From assembly GCA_900473185.1 (NCBI GenBank), contig UCKU01000013.1, forward strand, positions 412,396 to 476,395: a stretch of 64,000 nt of DNA, given 5' to 3'. The notes under the pieces were generated by a model, which was not told the DNA's origin, did no database searches, and saw only the letters and a program-made list of their open reading frames with translations. Both the position numbers and the translations under genes were made by a program. This document shows, one piece after another, positions 1 through 8,822 of the stretch (positions are counted from its first letter, which is position 1; each line of letters starts with the position of its first letter). The DNA comes from Hyphomicrobiales bacterium. GTDB taxonomy: Bacteria > Pseudomonadota > Alphaproteobacteria > Rhizobiales > Rhizobiaceae.

Positions 1-253
1 GTGCAAACAGAGGATATAGTCGACGTAGTCGAACTATCATAAATTGCTTGAACCCCATTCCTTGTTGCAATCTGACATCATAGGCGATTGCAATAACGAA
101 GCCGCTCAAGGCAAAAAAGAAATCTACTCCGAGGTAACCATGCGGCGATAAAGAGCCAAGGCCGTTTTGCCAAACGATGTGAAAGAAAAGCACCGAGATC
201 GCAACAAGGCCGCGAAGGCCATCGAGCGTCAAATAATGCTGACGAACAAGCAT
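1..253 (-). CDS. Acyltransferase family 3 (OafA/YrhL-like) membrane protein, N-terminal part
   Basis: The frame opens at an ATG at 253 and runs without a stop off the left edge, so only the first 84 residues are visible. Residues 9-18 read LDGLRGLVAI, followed by a hydrophobic helix and a second block HGYLGVDFFFALSGFVIA. Both are hallmarks of the multi-pass acyltransferase-3 family, which O-acylates surface polysaccharides at the inner membrane. The block RLRRLYPLF ends the visible part, as in the family. It is divergent from a secreted SGNH hydrolase and close to sugar-nucleotide genes, so a role in decorating an exopolysaccharide is a reasonable inference. The substrate cannot be read from the fragment. 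Confidence 0.88.
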   Translation of the reverse strand, partial: MLVRQHYLTLDGLRGLVAISVLFFHIVWQNGLGSLSPHGYLGVDFFFALSGFVIAIAYDVRLQQGMGFKQFMIVRLRRLYPLFA

Positions 254-641
254 AGTCCTTCACCCGCAATTAAGGTTACGCTATAGGAATCGATAGCATG
301 CTGCATTAGCGAAAGGAAGCGCAACAATTGTGCGCAGCACTATTTGTTGCGGCATTCCCTAGCCAAGACATTCCCCTTGGTGCCGTCATCCGTCTCAAGG
401 ACTGGTGGGCCGGATATAGTCTTAAGATTTTTGCAGTTATCGGCGACTGCGGCGCCTGGCGAAAATACGACTGATGGTTCGCGATGAAAAAATTGCTCTG
501 AACATCGAAGGCCACAGGTCGTTTTCGGGTCTCGGACACTGCTGTCGCCAATGCCGTTCAAAGCTATGCGTTGTCATGCAAATGTCGAGTTTTCAGTCAT
601 GACTGAACGACGGTGTAGCGCTAAGATCGAGATGGAATGTC
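254..641. other. Divergent intergenic region
   Basis: About 390 bases between the divergent acyltransferase and SGNH hydrolase genes. It is noticeably more AT-rich than its surroundings. Short frames on both strands look non-coding. It presumably carries both promoters, but I could not assign any -35/-10 pair or operator with confidence. Confidence 0.5.
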
Positions 642-2126
642 ATGGATTTACAGCTTTATCGTCGTACATTTCTCGCCGGCTTATTATCACAATTCGGTTC
701 CTATTTTGTCCAAAGCTCTCAGGCGGTTTCTGCCGCCATGCCGTCGATCAGGCGGGATTTGCCCAGCCTCCCGCTCAAAGTTGGAGCGAAGGTTATGGGA
801 CTGGGGCACAGTTTCGTAGCCAACAGTGGTTATACGGTAATCTATCCGGGGAATCCGACGCCCCGTATCGATATTGTGACGGCAAATTGGCTCGGGACCA
901 TCGGGCCGCTACGAAACGTCGATAATCGTTTTAATCTTGACTGCTGGTATGATCCGACCGTGCCGACCAAAGCAGCGGTAACGGGAAGAATGGCAGGGGC
1001 GATTGCAGGACGCGGAGGCGAGCACATACCGCAGACGCTCGCGCGATTGCCCTGGTATATCGAGCGGGCACCTGACATCGTTGTCCTGGATATTGGCACT
1101 AACGACGTTGCCAGCGATAAGATCACCCTTGAGGATGCGATAGCGCGGTACGAAGCGCTTTTGAAGCCGTTGCGAGATGCCGGGATCTGGGTCGTTTGTA
1201 TGTTGCCCGTCGACCGTATCGGTCACTCAGTTGGGGCCTGGCCTGCGAGTGATCCGCGGCATGTCCTCAGCAACGGCCTTGCTGACTACATCGTCTCCGT
1301 CGACGGCCGGGACGGTGTCAAAGTTGTTGATGACCGGGAGGTTCTCTCGAAGGCGATCGCCGAGGGCATCGCAATCACAGAGGACGATGTTCACTTGAAC
1401 ACAGTGGGTCAATGGTTACGCTATTCCGTGCTTCTGCCGATATTGCGTAAAATGGTGACGGAAGGCGACTTCTACAGCAGGGATGTGACGTTGGCCAATC
1501 TTTCGCCGCTTGGCGGCTTCTTGGGAGAGAAAGGCAAGCGATTCGGTGTCGAAGGCGTTGTCGCCGATAGCCTTGTGGCAACACGCGGCGGGGGGCAGAC
1601 GGATAAAATTACCGGATCAAAGGAAATCGTATCTGATGGCCTGGAGAGGCAGATCTTTACGATCGATCCTACGGACAACGCAAACGACTCTCGGGTATGC
1701 ACATTAACGCTGTCCTGGCCCGACATGGACCTGGAGAAACTCGGTCTCTCTGTGGGTGATTGGGTTGAGGCGGGGTTCGACTACGAATTGTCGGAGAGCA
1801 ATGACTGGCTTGGGCTCGAATTTAGTCTCGAGGCGAACAGCCGGCCGGCAATATGCCGTTATGCTGCTGTCGGCGGCATGGTCGTGCGCCTCAACGCGAC
1901 ACAAAATGGACCACGATTGACAGCGCCGTTGTCTGGGCGGGCAACCATCCCGCGCTTTAGATTACTTGGATCGGATGATGTCGCAGTTCCAGCAGATTAT
2001 TTTCGGAGCTCACTACGGCCAATCCGCCTTCACTGGAACAAGGATTCTTCAGACACACTGGTCGCAAAATTCTCTCCGATCATCATACGCAAAAGTACCG
2101 ATCCGCGTCCCGCCTGGAATCTGTGA
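642..2126 (+). CDS. Secreted SGNH/GDSL hydrolase-like protein
   Basis: A 494-residue protein. The N-terminus has a twin-arginine-like stretch (RRTFLAGLL) followed by a short hydrophobic segment, suggesting export. SGNH blocks are present: block I GLGHSF (Ser57), block III DIGTNDV (Gly152, Asn154), and block V DDVHLN (Asp248 and His251 as the acid and base). The remaining 220 residues are predicted by eye to be beta-rich and I do not recognise them; they could bind carbohydrate. Such enzymes remove or transfer acetyl or acyl groups on polysaccharides. Facing an acyltransferase-3 gene across a shared promoter region, it may work on the same acyl decoration. The Shine-Dalgarno sequence before the ATG is weak, so the start is less certain than the product class. 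Confidence 0.8.
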   Translation: MDLQLYRRTFLAGLLSQFGSYFVQSSQAVSAAMPSIRRDLPSLPLKVGAKVMGLGHSFVANSGYTVIYPGNPTPRIDIVTANWLGTIGPLRNVDNRFNLDCWYDPTVPTKAAVTGRMAGAIAGRGGEHIPQTLARLPWYIERAPDIVVLDIGTNDVASDKITLEDAIARYEALLKPLRDAGIWVVCMLPVDRIGHSVGAWPASDPRHVLSNGLADYIVSVDGRDGVKVVDDREVLSKAIAEGIAITEDDVHLNTVGQWLRYSVLLPILRKMVTEGDFYSRDVTLANLSPLGGFLGEKGKRFGVEGVVADSLVATRGGGQTDKITGSKEIVSDGLERQIFTIDPTDNANDSRVCTLTLSWPDMDLEKLGLSVGDWVEAGFDYELSESNDWLGLEFSLEANSRPAICRYAAVGGMVVRLNATQNGPRLTAPLSGRATIPRFRLLGSDDVAVPADYFRSSLRPIRLHWNKDSSDTLVAKFSPIIIRKSTDPRPAWNL

Positions 2127-2439
2127 AACGCGTCAGCCGTTGCTCGGTCGGTGGTTGGGTCGGCAGGTCGAAGAGAAGCCAACTCCATGCGACTTGCTTG
2201 CCTCAGCAGAGCGGCGGATTTTCGATATCGTGGCCGCTGGCTTTAAACGGCAGCGCTCCTTTGCCTCCGCGGCCCGGCAAAACGTGGGCAAGGGCAGGAC
2301 GCTTGTCCCAACGCCGAATGGCGCATCGTCTGCGGATGCAAAACAGCGTCGCAAGGCCGTTTAAGCCTGCCAGCCCATGCTCGCTTTCACCGAATAGAAA
2401 CTGACCAGTCCTGCCATTCTGTGGTGAACTGGAACAGCC
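2127..2439. other. Intergenic region, no gene recognised
   Basis: About 310 bases between the convergent SGNH hydrolase and ugd. Frames on both strands lack recognisable protein features, and no convincing terminator was found. Confidence 0.5.
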
Positions 2440-3756
2440 TTAAGCTTTTTCGGGTTTCTTGCCGACAGCAAAATAGCCGAAGCCATATTTGGTCACTTCG
2501 TTGACCGGATAGATGTTTCGGAGGTCAACGATAACCGGCTTTTTCATGATGGTCTTGAGGCGCTTGAGGTCGAGCGCGCGGAATTCGTCCCATTCGGTGA
2601 CGATGACGATTGCCTCGGCACCCGCGGCGATCTCGTATGGATCGTTGCCATAGATGACCGGGCCGAGCATATCCTTTGCCGCGTCCATACCCTCCGGATC
2701 GTAGGCATGCACCGTTGCACCACCATCGAGCAGAGCCTGGATGATCGTGAGCGACGGCGCATCGCGCATGTCGTCAGTGTTCGGCTTGAAGGTGAGGCCG
2801 AGGACGGCAATCTTCTTGCCACGTACGTCGCCATCGCAGGCGGCGATGACCTTGCGGCCCATAGCGCGCTTGCGATTGTCGTTGATTGCAACGGTCGTCT
2901 CGATCAGGCGTACCGGGCTGTCGAAGTCCTGCGCGGTCTTGACGAGAGCGAGCGTATCTTTGGGGAAGCATGAGCCGCCGTAGCCGGGGCCTGCATGCAG
3001 AAACTTGTCGCCGATACGCTTGTCCATGCCGATACCTTTGGCAACCTTCTGGATATCGGCGCCGATCTTCTCGGAGAGATCTGCAATCTCGTTGATGAAG
3101 GTGATCTTCATCGCTAGGAAGGCGTTGGCGGCGTATTTGATGAGTTCGGAAGTGCGGCGTTCGCAGAAATAAAGCGGCGCTTCGTTGAGGTAAAGCGGGC
3201 GATAGACCTCGCGCATGACCTCGATGGCACGTGCATCCTCAGTGCCAATCACGATACGATCGGGGCGCTTGAAATCGGTAATAGCTGCACCCTCGCGCAG
3301 GAATTCAGGATTGGAGACGACGGAAATATCCTTTTCCGGAAATTCATCTCGGAAGATCCGTTCGATTTCGTCCCCGGTACCGACCGGCACGGTGGATTTA
3401 GTCACGACCACCGTGAAGCCCCTGACGGCGGCAGCGATCTCTCGCGCCGCTGCATAGACATAGCTCAGGTCCGCATGGCCGTCTCCGCGGCGGGACGGCG
3501 TGCCGACGGCAATGAAGACCACGTCTGCTTCGCCAACGGACGGGGCGAGATTCTTCGAGAAATCGAGGCGGCCGGCGCCGCGATTCTGCTGGATAATGGC
3601 TTCGAGACCGGGCTCGTAGATCGGCACTTCGCCCGCTTCAAGAGCATTGATCTTGGCTTCAGATTTGTCGACGCAGGTTACATGGTGGCCGAAATCCGCA
3701 AAGCAGGCACCCGAGACGAGGCCAACATAACCCGAACCAATCATCACAATGCGCAT
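2440..3756 (-). CDS. ugd: UDP-glucose 6-dehydrogenase
   Basis: Oxidises UDP-glucose twice with NAD to UDP-glucuronate, the precursor of glucuronic acid in acidic exopolysaccharides. The product is 438 residues, the usual length. The Rossmann motif GSGYVG lies at residues 7-12, the catalytic cysteine is Cys263 in GPGYGGSCFPKDT, and the C-terminal UDP-binding domain is intact. I chose the ATG at 3756 (MRIVMIGSGYVG) over an upstream in-frame start because the family begins directly with the dinucleotide fold. The gene lies downstream of manC in the same orientation, but a terminator-like hairpin stands between them. In rhizobia this enzyme is also called RkpK or ExoY5. Cytoplasmic. Confidence 0.95.
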   Translation of the reverse strand: MRIVMIGSGYVGLVSGACFADFGHHVTCVDKSEAKINALEAGEVPIYEPGLEAIIQQNRGAGRLDFSKNLAPSVGEADVVFIAVGTPSRRGDGHADLSYVYAAAREIAAAVRGFTVVVTKSTVPVGTGDEIERIFRDEFPEKDISVVSNPEFLREGAAITDFKRPDRIVIGTEDARAIEVMREVYRPLYLNEAPLYFCERRTSELIKYAANAFLAMKITFINEIADLSEKIGADIQKVAKGIGMDKRIGDKFLHAGPGYGGSCFPKDTLALVKTAQDFDSPVRLIETTVAINDNRKRAMGRKVIAACDGDVRGKKIAVLGLTFKPNTDDMRDAPSLTIIQALLDGGATVHAYDPEGMDAAKDMLGPVIYGNDPYEIAAGAEAIVIVTEWDEFRALDLKRLKTIMKKPVIVDLRNIYPVNEVTKYGFGYFAVGKKPEKA

Positions 3757-3774
3757 GGCGTAACCTTCGTTCAA

Positions 3775-3807
3775 CAAAAAGTGGTCCGGCCATCAAGGCG
3801 GACCACT
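3775..3807 (-). terminator. Rho-independent terminator after manC
   Basis: On the minus strand a 9-bp stem (AGTGGTCCG pairing CGGACCACT, 3780-3788 with 3799-3807) with a 10-base loop is followed by TTTTTGTT. It sits between the manC stop and the ugd start, so ugd is probably expressed from its own promoter or by read-through. Confidence 0.8.
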
Positions 3808-3858
3808 ATCCGTTACAGGGGCGGAGAACCAAGTTCAAGACCGCCAAAAAGCTTAGGT

Positions 3859-5286
3859 TCAGGTTCTGCCGAACTCGTCGACGATACGGATGATATCGTC
3901 TTCGCCGAGATAGGAGCCTGTCTGAACTTCAATGAGTTCCAGCAGAATCTTGCCGGGATTTGCGAGACGATGGACCTCGCCGAGCGGAATATAGACCGAC
4001 TCGTTTTCGCGCAGCATCTGCACATTGTCGCCGATCGTCACTTCCGCCGTTCCCTTCACCACGATCCAGTGCTCGGAGCGATGATGGTGCTTCTGCAGCG
4101 ACAGTTTCTTGCCGGGCGTTACGAAGATACGCTTCACCTGGAACCGATCGCCATTGAAGATCGAGGTGTAGCCGCCCCACGGACGATAGGATGTGGGATG
4201 TGTCTCAGTCAGCTTCGACGTCTTCTTCTGGCCGGCAAGCAGCTTGACGAGCTTGCCGACTTCCTGGCTCTCCTTCAGCGGTCCGACGTAAACAGCATCC
4301 TCGCTGGCGATAACGGCGACATCGTCCATGCCCTGGACGGCAAGGTGAACGCCATGGGTCATGACGAGCGAGTTGCGGGTGTTGACAACAGTCGTATTGG
4401 CGGCGGCGATGTTACCGTTTTCATCCTGAACGCCGGTTTTCCATACCGCATCCCAGCTGCCCATGTCCGACCACCTAAAGGCGGAGGGCACGACCACCGC
4501 CTTGGACGTCTTTTCCATGACTGCGTAATCGATGGAGATGTCGGGGCTCTTTGCGAAGTGTTCGGCATCGAGACGCGTGAAATCGAGATCACGGGTTGCT
4601 TTGGATAGCGCCTTGTCGGCTGCCTTCAGCACATCAGGTGCATATTCCTGCATTTCGGAAAGCAGTTCGGCGACCGGGAACATGAAGATGCCAGAGTTCC
4701 AGTAAAAACCACCGGCGGCAAGCATTTGCTCGGCCTTCTCGCGTGCCGGCTTTTCGACGAAGCGCTTGACCTCGTGCGCGCCGCTGGGAAGCTGCTTGCC
4801 GATCTCAATGTAACCATAACCGGTCGCCGGCTCCGTGGGCGTGATGCCGAACGTGACAAGCTTGCCCTTGAGAGCCGCATCCCGTGCAGTGCGGATGGCG
4901 TCGAAATAGGCTTTGTCCGCCAGGATTTCATGATCGGAGGCCAGCATCTGGATGATGGCTTCCTTGCCGAAATGCTCGGAGGCCAGGCTTGCAGCGGCGG
5001 CTACCGCAGCAGCAGTGTTGCGGGCGACCGGCTCCAGCAATACCGCGGCGAGCGGAATATCGAGTTCGCGGGCCTGTTCCGCGACGAGGAAGCGAAAGTC
5101 CTCATTCGTCACAACGACAGGAGCTTCGTAAAGCGCCGGATCGGAAACGCGGACCAGGGTTTCCTGAAACAGCGTCTTGTCCCCGACAAACTGGATGAAC
5201 TGTTTCGGTGCGGTTGCGCGCGAGAGGGGCCAAAGGCGCGTGCCCTTGCCGCCAGCCATGATCACGGGGACGATTTTCTGTGTCAT
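3859..5286 (-). CDS. manC: Mannose-1-phosphate guanylyltransferase / mannose-6-phosphate isomerase (bifunctional)
   Basis: Makes GDP-mannose from mannose-1-phosphate and GTP, and interconverts fructose-6-P and mannose-6-P. The 475 residues match the usual bifunctional type. The N-terminal pyrophosphorylase signature is GGKGTRLWPLSR (about residues 12-23), and FVEKP appears mid-protein. A C-terminal type II isomerase cupin has the motif RPWGGY and the metal-ligand cluster KHHHRSEHW. The start at 5286 has a good ribosome-binding site (AAGGAAGA). It follows manB by about 40 bases, so the pair is very likely co-transcribed. Rhizobial names include noeJ. Together with ManB it supplies GDP-mannose, or GDP-fucose precursors, for surface polysaccharide. 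Confidence 0.95.
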   Translation of the reverse strand: MTQKIVPVIMAGGKGTRLWPLSRATAPKQFIQFVGDKTLFQETLVRVSDPALYEAPVVVTNEDFRFLVAEQARELDIPLAAVLLEPVARNTAAAVAAAASLASEHFGKEAIIQMLASDHEILADKAYFDAIRTARDAALKGKLVTFGITPTEPATGYGYIEIGKQLPSGAHEVKRFVEKPAREKAEQMLAAGGFYWNSGIFMFPVAELLSEMQEYAPDVLKAADKALSKATRDLDFTRLDAEHFAKSPDISIDYAVMEKTSKAVVVPSAFRWSDMGSWDAVWKTGVQDENGNIAAANTTVVNTRNSLVMTHGVHLAVQGMDDVAVIASEDAVYVGPLKESQEVGKLVKLLAGQKKTSKLTETHPTSYRPWGGYTSIFNGDRFQVKRIFVTPGKKLSLQKHHHRSEHWIVVKGTAEVTIGDNVQMLRENESVYIPLGEVHRLANPGKILLELIEVQTGSYLGEDDIIRIVDEFGRT

Positions 5287-5329
5287 CGGATACTCTTCCT
5301 TGAAATGAACGGCCAGGTTTGTCGCATGC

Positions 5330-6754
5330 TTACCGGGCTTCTGCCCAGCGCTTGATTCGGGTCAATCCCGCATTCAAAAGTTCTAAGGCGGCTGCCTCTC
5401 CTTCGGCTTCCACATAGCAACGCATTTCTGGCGCATTGCCGGACGGACGAAAATGAATGATGCGGCCATCGCGCAACGTCACGCGCAAGCCGTCAATATC
5501 GCTTTTCGAACCGACCTCGCCAATGGGCTGCAGGAATTCTGTAAGATTAGCGTCGGACCCACGCAGGTAGGTCATCAAGGCTGCGCTGGTTTCGACCGGG
5601 AAATTCTCAAGACGGTCGGCCGCCGCAAAGGGCAATTTATATGAGGCCGCAACGATCGAAAGCGGTTCCTTGCGGATTGCGGCGAGCGAAAGCGTTGCCA
5701 GCATCGGCAAGAAGCAATCGCGCGTGGGCAATGCTCGCACGCTGTGGCCGTTGATATCGAAGGGTGTTGCCGTCAGGAGCCCGCCATTCGCCTCGAAGCC
5801 CATAACGAGGTCCTTGGCTGCGGAAACGGTCTCTTCCATGCCGGCGATAACGAAGGGAGAGCCGACACGCGTGCGAACGACTCTGAAAGATCCTGCCGCT
5901 TCAATTCCCGAATTGGAGGTGACCGGCGTGACGACGGTACCGGCGCCGAGGAAATTGGCAGATATCAATCCCAATAGGTCTCCGCGCAATGGCGTTCCGG
6001 TTTCGTCGGCAACCAGCGGGCGGTCGCCATCGCCATCGGTGGAAACAATCGCATCAAGGCCATGTGTGGAGGCCCAGCTCTTTAGAAGGGCGATCGTCTC
6101 TTCGGAAACGGCTTCGGTGTCGACGGGAATGAAGGTTTCGGACCGACCAAGGGCGACGATTTCGGCGCCATAATGGGCAAGAATATCGACCATCAGGTCA
6201 CGGGCGACCGTGCTATGCTGATAGATGCCGATCTTCATACCTAGAAATGCGCCTGCCGGCAGGAGAGCCGCATTGCGCTCGAAGAAGAGCTGCAGACAGG
6301 GCGCAGAGTGATCTTCCACTGCAGCCGGCGCGCTCACCACAGCCTCGCCGGAAGCTTCAATTTCGGCGGCAAAGTGCGTAATGGCGGCTTCGTCCGCTTT
6401 GTCGATCTCGCCATCGGGACGGTAGAATTTGATGCCGTTGCGGTCCGCCGGGATATGCGAACCCGTTATCATCAGGCAAGCGGCCTTTCTTTCCAGGCCG
6501 TAAAGCGCAAGCGCCGGTGTCGGGACGGGTCCGCAGTCGAGGACTTTGAAGCCGAGGCTTGCAAGCGCGCCGGCGCAGTTACCGGCAATCTCCGGGCTGG
6601 ACTCCCGGAAGTCGCGGCCGATCAGGATGACATCGCCCTTTGCGGCCTTGTTGCTCTGCAGCAAATATTTGCCGAAAGCGATGGCATAAAGCGCCGATGC
6701 GCGTCCCGTGAGATCCACCGAGAGACCACGAAGGCCGCTTGTCCCAAACTTCAT
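5330..6754 (-). CDS. manB: Phosphomannomutase (alpha-D-phosphohexomutase family)
   Basis: Converts mannose-6-phosphate to mannose-1-phosphate. The 474 residues begin MKFGTSGLRG. The phosphoserine loop is ITGSHIPADRNG (Ser99), the metal-binding loop is STDGDGDRP, and the phosphate-binding loop near the C-terminus is RPSGNAPEMRCYVE. An upstream GTG at 6763 is in frame, but the ATG at 6754 has the better-spaced AG-rich site and fits the family start. It is the first gene of a manB-manC unit. In rhizobia the homologue is sometimes called noeK. The family can also act on glucose phosphates, so substrate preference is inferred from the manC neighbour. Confidence 0.92.
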   Translation of the reverse strand: MKFGTSGLRGLSVDLTGRASALYAIAFGKYLLQSNKAAKGDVILIGRDFRESSPEIAGNCAGALASLGFKVLDCGPVPTPALALYGLERKAACLMITGSHIPADRNGIKFYRPDGEIDKADEAAITHFAAEIEASGEAVVSAPAAVEDHSAPCLQLFFERNAALLPAGAFLGMKIGIYQHSTVARDLMVDILAHYGAEIVALGRSETFIPVDTEAVSEETIALLKSWASTHGLDAIVSTDGDGDRPLVADETGTPLRGDLLGLISANFLGAGTVVTPVTSNSGIEAAGSFRVVRTRVGSPFVIAGMEETVSAAKDLVMGFEANGGLLTATPFDINGHSVRALPTRDCFLPMLATLSLAAIRKEPLSIVAASYKLPFAAADRLENFPVETSAALMTYLRGSDANLTEFLQPIGEVGSKSDIDGLRVTLRDGRIIHFRPSGNAPEMRCYVEAEGEAAALELLNAGLTRIKRWAEAR

Positions 6755-7053
6755 ACGAAACACCCTCGCGCTGTGAACAACCGATTTCTACTGTGCTGAT
6801 TTGCTTGGGTAAACAGCAAAATTAGGGCATAGTTAAAACGGCAGACGGCATAGCAAAGTATTGCCATCATTTGCGTATCGTTACCAGCACTTTTGGTAAT
6901 GGTAGAGAATTTCCAATTTATGACAGCTGGAGCGCTCTTCGCATCTGCGAGATGGCAAGGCATAGCGTCGCAGCCGTCGCGTATTGTGGCTGTGCGTAAT
7001 TTTGCTAGAACGGTTTTCATACATAGGCTGCATCGATCCGGGAGGTTTGCGTC
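6755..7053. other. Divergent manB / ung promoter region
   Basis: About 300 bases between manB and ung, containing an AT-rich stretch around 6810-6920 suitable for promoters. TTAG-N7-TTAA at 6822-6836 is one base off the CtrA box, which I regard as weak. No gene was recognised. Confidence 0.4.
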
Positions 7054-7746
7054 GTGAACGACACGTCAGTCACTCTTGAAGAGAGTTGGAAAGCGGCGCT
7101 CGCCGGCGAGTTTGCAAGTCCCTACATGCAGCAGCTCAAGATCTTTCTCGTGGAGCAGAAGCAGCTTGGCCGACGGATTTTCCCGAAGGGCGGGGAGTAT
7201 TTCCGCGCCTTGGATCTGACGCCGCTAGCGAAAGTTAAAGTCGTGATTCTCGGACAGGATCCCTATCACGGTATCGGCCAGGCTCACGGGCTTTGCTTCA
7301 GCGTTCGCCCCGGCGTGCGTATTCCGCCGTCGCTCGTCAACATCTACAAGGAGATGGAGACGGATCTTGGAATTTCGCCGGCGCGCCACGGCTTCCTGGA
7401 ACATTGGGCACAACAGGGTGTACTTCTCCTCAACAGTGTGCTGACAGTGGAGGAATCTCAGGCCGCCTCACATCAGGGCAAAGGCTGGGAGCGTTTCACC
7501 GATGCCGTTATCCGCAAAGTGAACGACGAATGCGAAGCCGTAGTTTTCATGCTCTGGGGCTCCTATGCTCAAAAGAAGGCGGCCTTTGTCGATGCACGGC
7601 GGCATATGGTGCTGAAGGCGCCACATCCGTCGCCGCTTTCGGCCCATAACGGTTTTTTCGGATCCCGGCATTTCTCCAAGGCGAATGCGTTTCTGCAGTC
7701 GCATGGCCGTGAACCTATTGATTGGCAGCTTCCCGTCAATCCTTGA
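7054..7746 (+). CDS. ung: Uracil-DNA glycosylase, family 1
   Basis: Excises uracil from DNA to start base-excision repair. The 230 residues carry the water-activating loop GQDPYHG, the uracil-binding region GLCFSV, the PPSL loop, LLLNSVLTV, and the DNA-intercalating HPSPLS loop. The GTG start at 7054 has GGAGG eight bases upstream. It is a housekeeping gene inserted between polysaccharide precursor genes and an aromatic-detoxification pair. I see nothing linking it functionally to either. Confidence 0.97.
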   Translation: MNDTSVTLEESWKAALAGEFASPYMQQLKIFLVEQKQLGRRIFPKGGEYFRALDLTPLAKVKVVILGQDPYHGIGQAHGLCFSVRPGVRIPPSLVNIYKEMETDLGISPARHGFLEHWAQQGVLLLNSVLTVEESQAASHQGKGWERFTDAVIRKVNDECEAVVFMLWGSYAQKKAAFVDARRHMVLKAPHPSPLSAHNGFFGSRHFSKANAFLQSHGREPIDWQLPVNP

Positions 7747-7843
7747 ACGCTGCCGCATTATCGTTCACAAAATAGAGACAATGCGTGTCAGCTTGCCGGG
7801 CTATGAGAACCGGCTCGAAAAGCTCATCTATGACCCATCGAAA

Positions 7844-7860
7844 GCCCGCCTGTTGCGGGC
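7844..7860 (+). promoter_or_regulatory. Leader hairpin before the dioxygenase gene
   Basis: A perfect 6-bp inverted repeat GCCCGC-CTGTT-GCGGGC ends 15 bases before the dioxygenase start. It may be an operator for a MarR-type regulator or a leader stem. It has no T-tract, so it is unlikely to be a terminator for ung. Confidence 0.4.
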
Positions 7861-7875
7861 AGAAAGAGGTCTCAA

Positions 7876-8808
7876 ATGCTCGATCAAATCAAAGGTCTGC
7901 ACCACGTCACATCGATGGCGGAGGACGCCCGGACCAACAACCAGTTCTTCACCAATGCGCTGGGCCTGCGCCGCGTCAAGAAGACCGTCAATTTCGACGC
8001 TCCCGACGTCTATCACCTCTACTACGGTGACGAAACCGGTTCCCCGGGCACGATCATGACATACTTCCCATTCCCGAAGATGGCGCAGGGGCGTCCGGGC
8101 ACCGGTGAAGTCGGCACCACGGTCTACTCGGTTCCGCAGGGCTCGCTCGGCTTCTGGAGTGATCGCCTGACGAAGCTCAACGTCACCGGCCTGAAGACTG
8201 AGGAATCGTTTGGTGAAAAGCGCCTTAATTTTGCCGGTCCCGATGGCGACGGTTTTGCGCTCGTGGAGGTTAAGGACGATACCCGCGCTCCCTGGACGCA
8301 TGGCGGTGTCAGCGAGGATCATGCCATCCGAGGTTTCCACTCCGTTGCCATGCGGCTGAGAGATGACGGTGCCACGGCCGAACTTCTGAAGTTCATGGGT
8401 TATGAGGTTCAGGAAGAACATGAAGGCGTCAAGCGTCTCATCATTCCCGGCGGCAATGGCGCGCATCTCGTCGATCTCGAAACCATGCCCAACATTGCCC
8501 GTGCGCTCCCAGGTGCAGGTTCCGTCCACCACGTCGCTTTCGCCGTTGAAAACCGCGAAAAGCAACTCGAGGTGCGCAAGGCGCTGATGGACACCGGCTA
8601 TCAGGTCACCCCGGTTATCGACCGAGATTATTTCTGGGCGATCTACTTCCGCACGCCGGGCGGCGTGTTGTTCGAGATCGCCACCAACGAGCCCGGTTTC
8701 GACCGCGATGAGGACAGGGCTCACCTCGGCGAAGCGCTTAAGCTGCCGCAGCAGCACGCCCATCTGCGTGCCCTCATCGAGCAGCATCTGCAGCCGCTCG
8801 AAGCCTAA
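7876..8808 (+). CDS. Ring-cleaving dioxygenase, VOC/glyoxalase superfamily (MhqO-like)
   Basis: The 310 residues form two tandem VOC modules. The first begins KGLHHVTSMAEDA, with a metal-ligand His in LHHVT. The second begins GFHSVAMRL, carries VHHVAF, and ends with the glutamate of GVLFEIATNEPGF. The fold and length match the hydroquinone-type ring-cleaving dioxygenases (MhqA/MhqO of Bacillus, LinE-like). The next gene, 14 bases downstream, is a carboxylesterase-type hydrolase like MhqD, which reproduces the Bacillus quinone-detoxification pairing. Role in quinone or electrophile resistance is inferred from family and context. The true substrate is unknown. Confidence 0.87.
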   Translation: MLDQIKGLHHVTSMAEDARTNNQFFTNALGLRRVKKTVNFDAPDVYHLYYGDETGSPGTIMTYFPFPKMAQGRPGTGEVGTTVYSVPQGSLGFWSDRLTKLNVTGLKTEESFGEKRLNFAGPDGDGFALVEVKDDTRAPWTHGGVSEDHAIRGFHSVAMRLRDDGATAELLKFMGYEVQEEHEGVKRLIIPGGNGAHLVDLETMPNIARALPGAGSVHHVAFAVENREKQLEVRKALMDTGYQVTPVIDRDYFWAIYFRTPGGVLFEIATNEPGFDRDEDRAHLGEALKLPQQHAHLRALIEQHLQPLEA

Positions 8809-8822
8809 GCGGAGATAGAACG

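Noticed and set aside
2123..2404. 93-codon plus-strand frame after the SGNH hydrolase
   Set aside because: Overlaps the hydrolase stop, basic random composition, no family likeness, and no good start site.
3475..4608. 377-codon plus-strand open frame
   Set aside because: It overlaps ugd and manC in antisense and has no domain features.
6822..6836. CtrA-like TTAG-N7-TTAA near manB
   Set aside because: One mismatch in a short AT-rich motif is expected by chance, and nothing else supports it.
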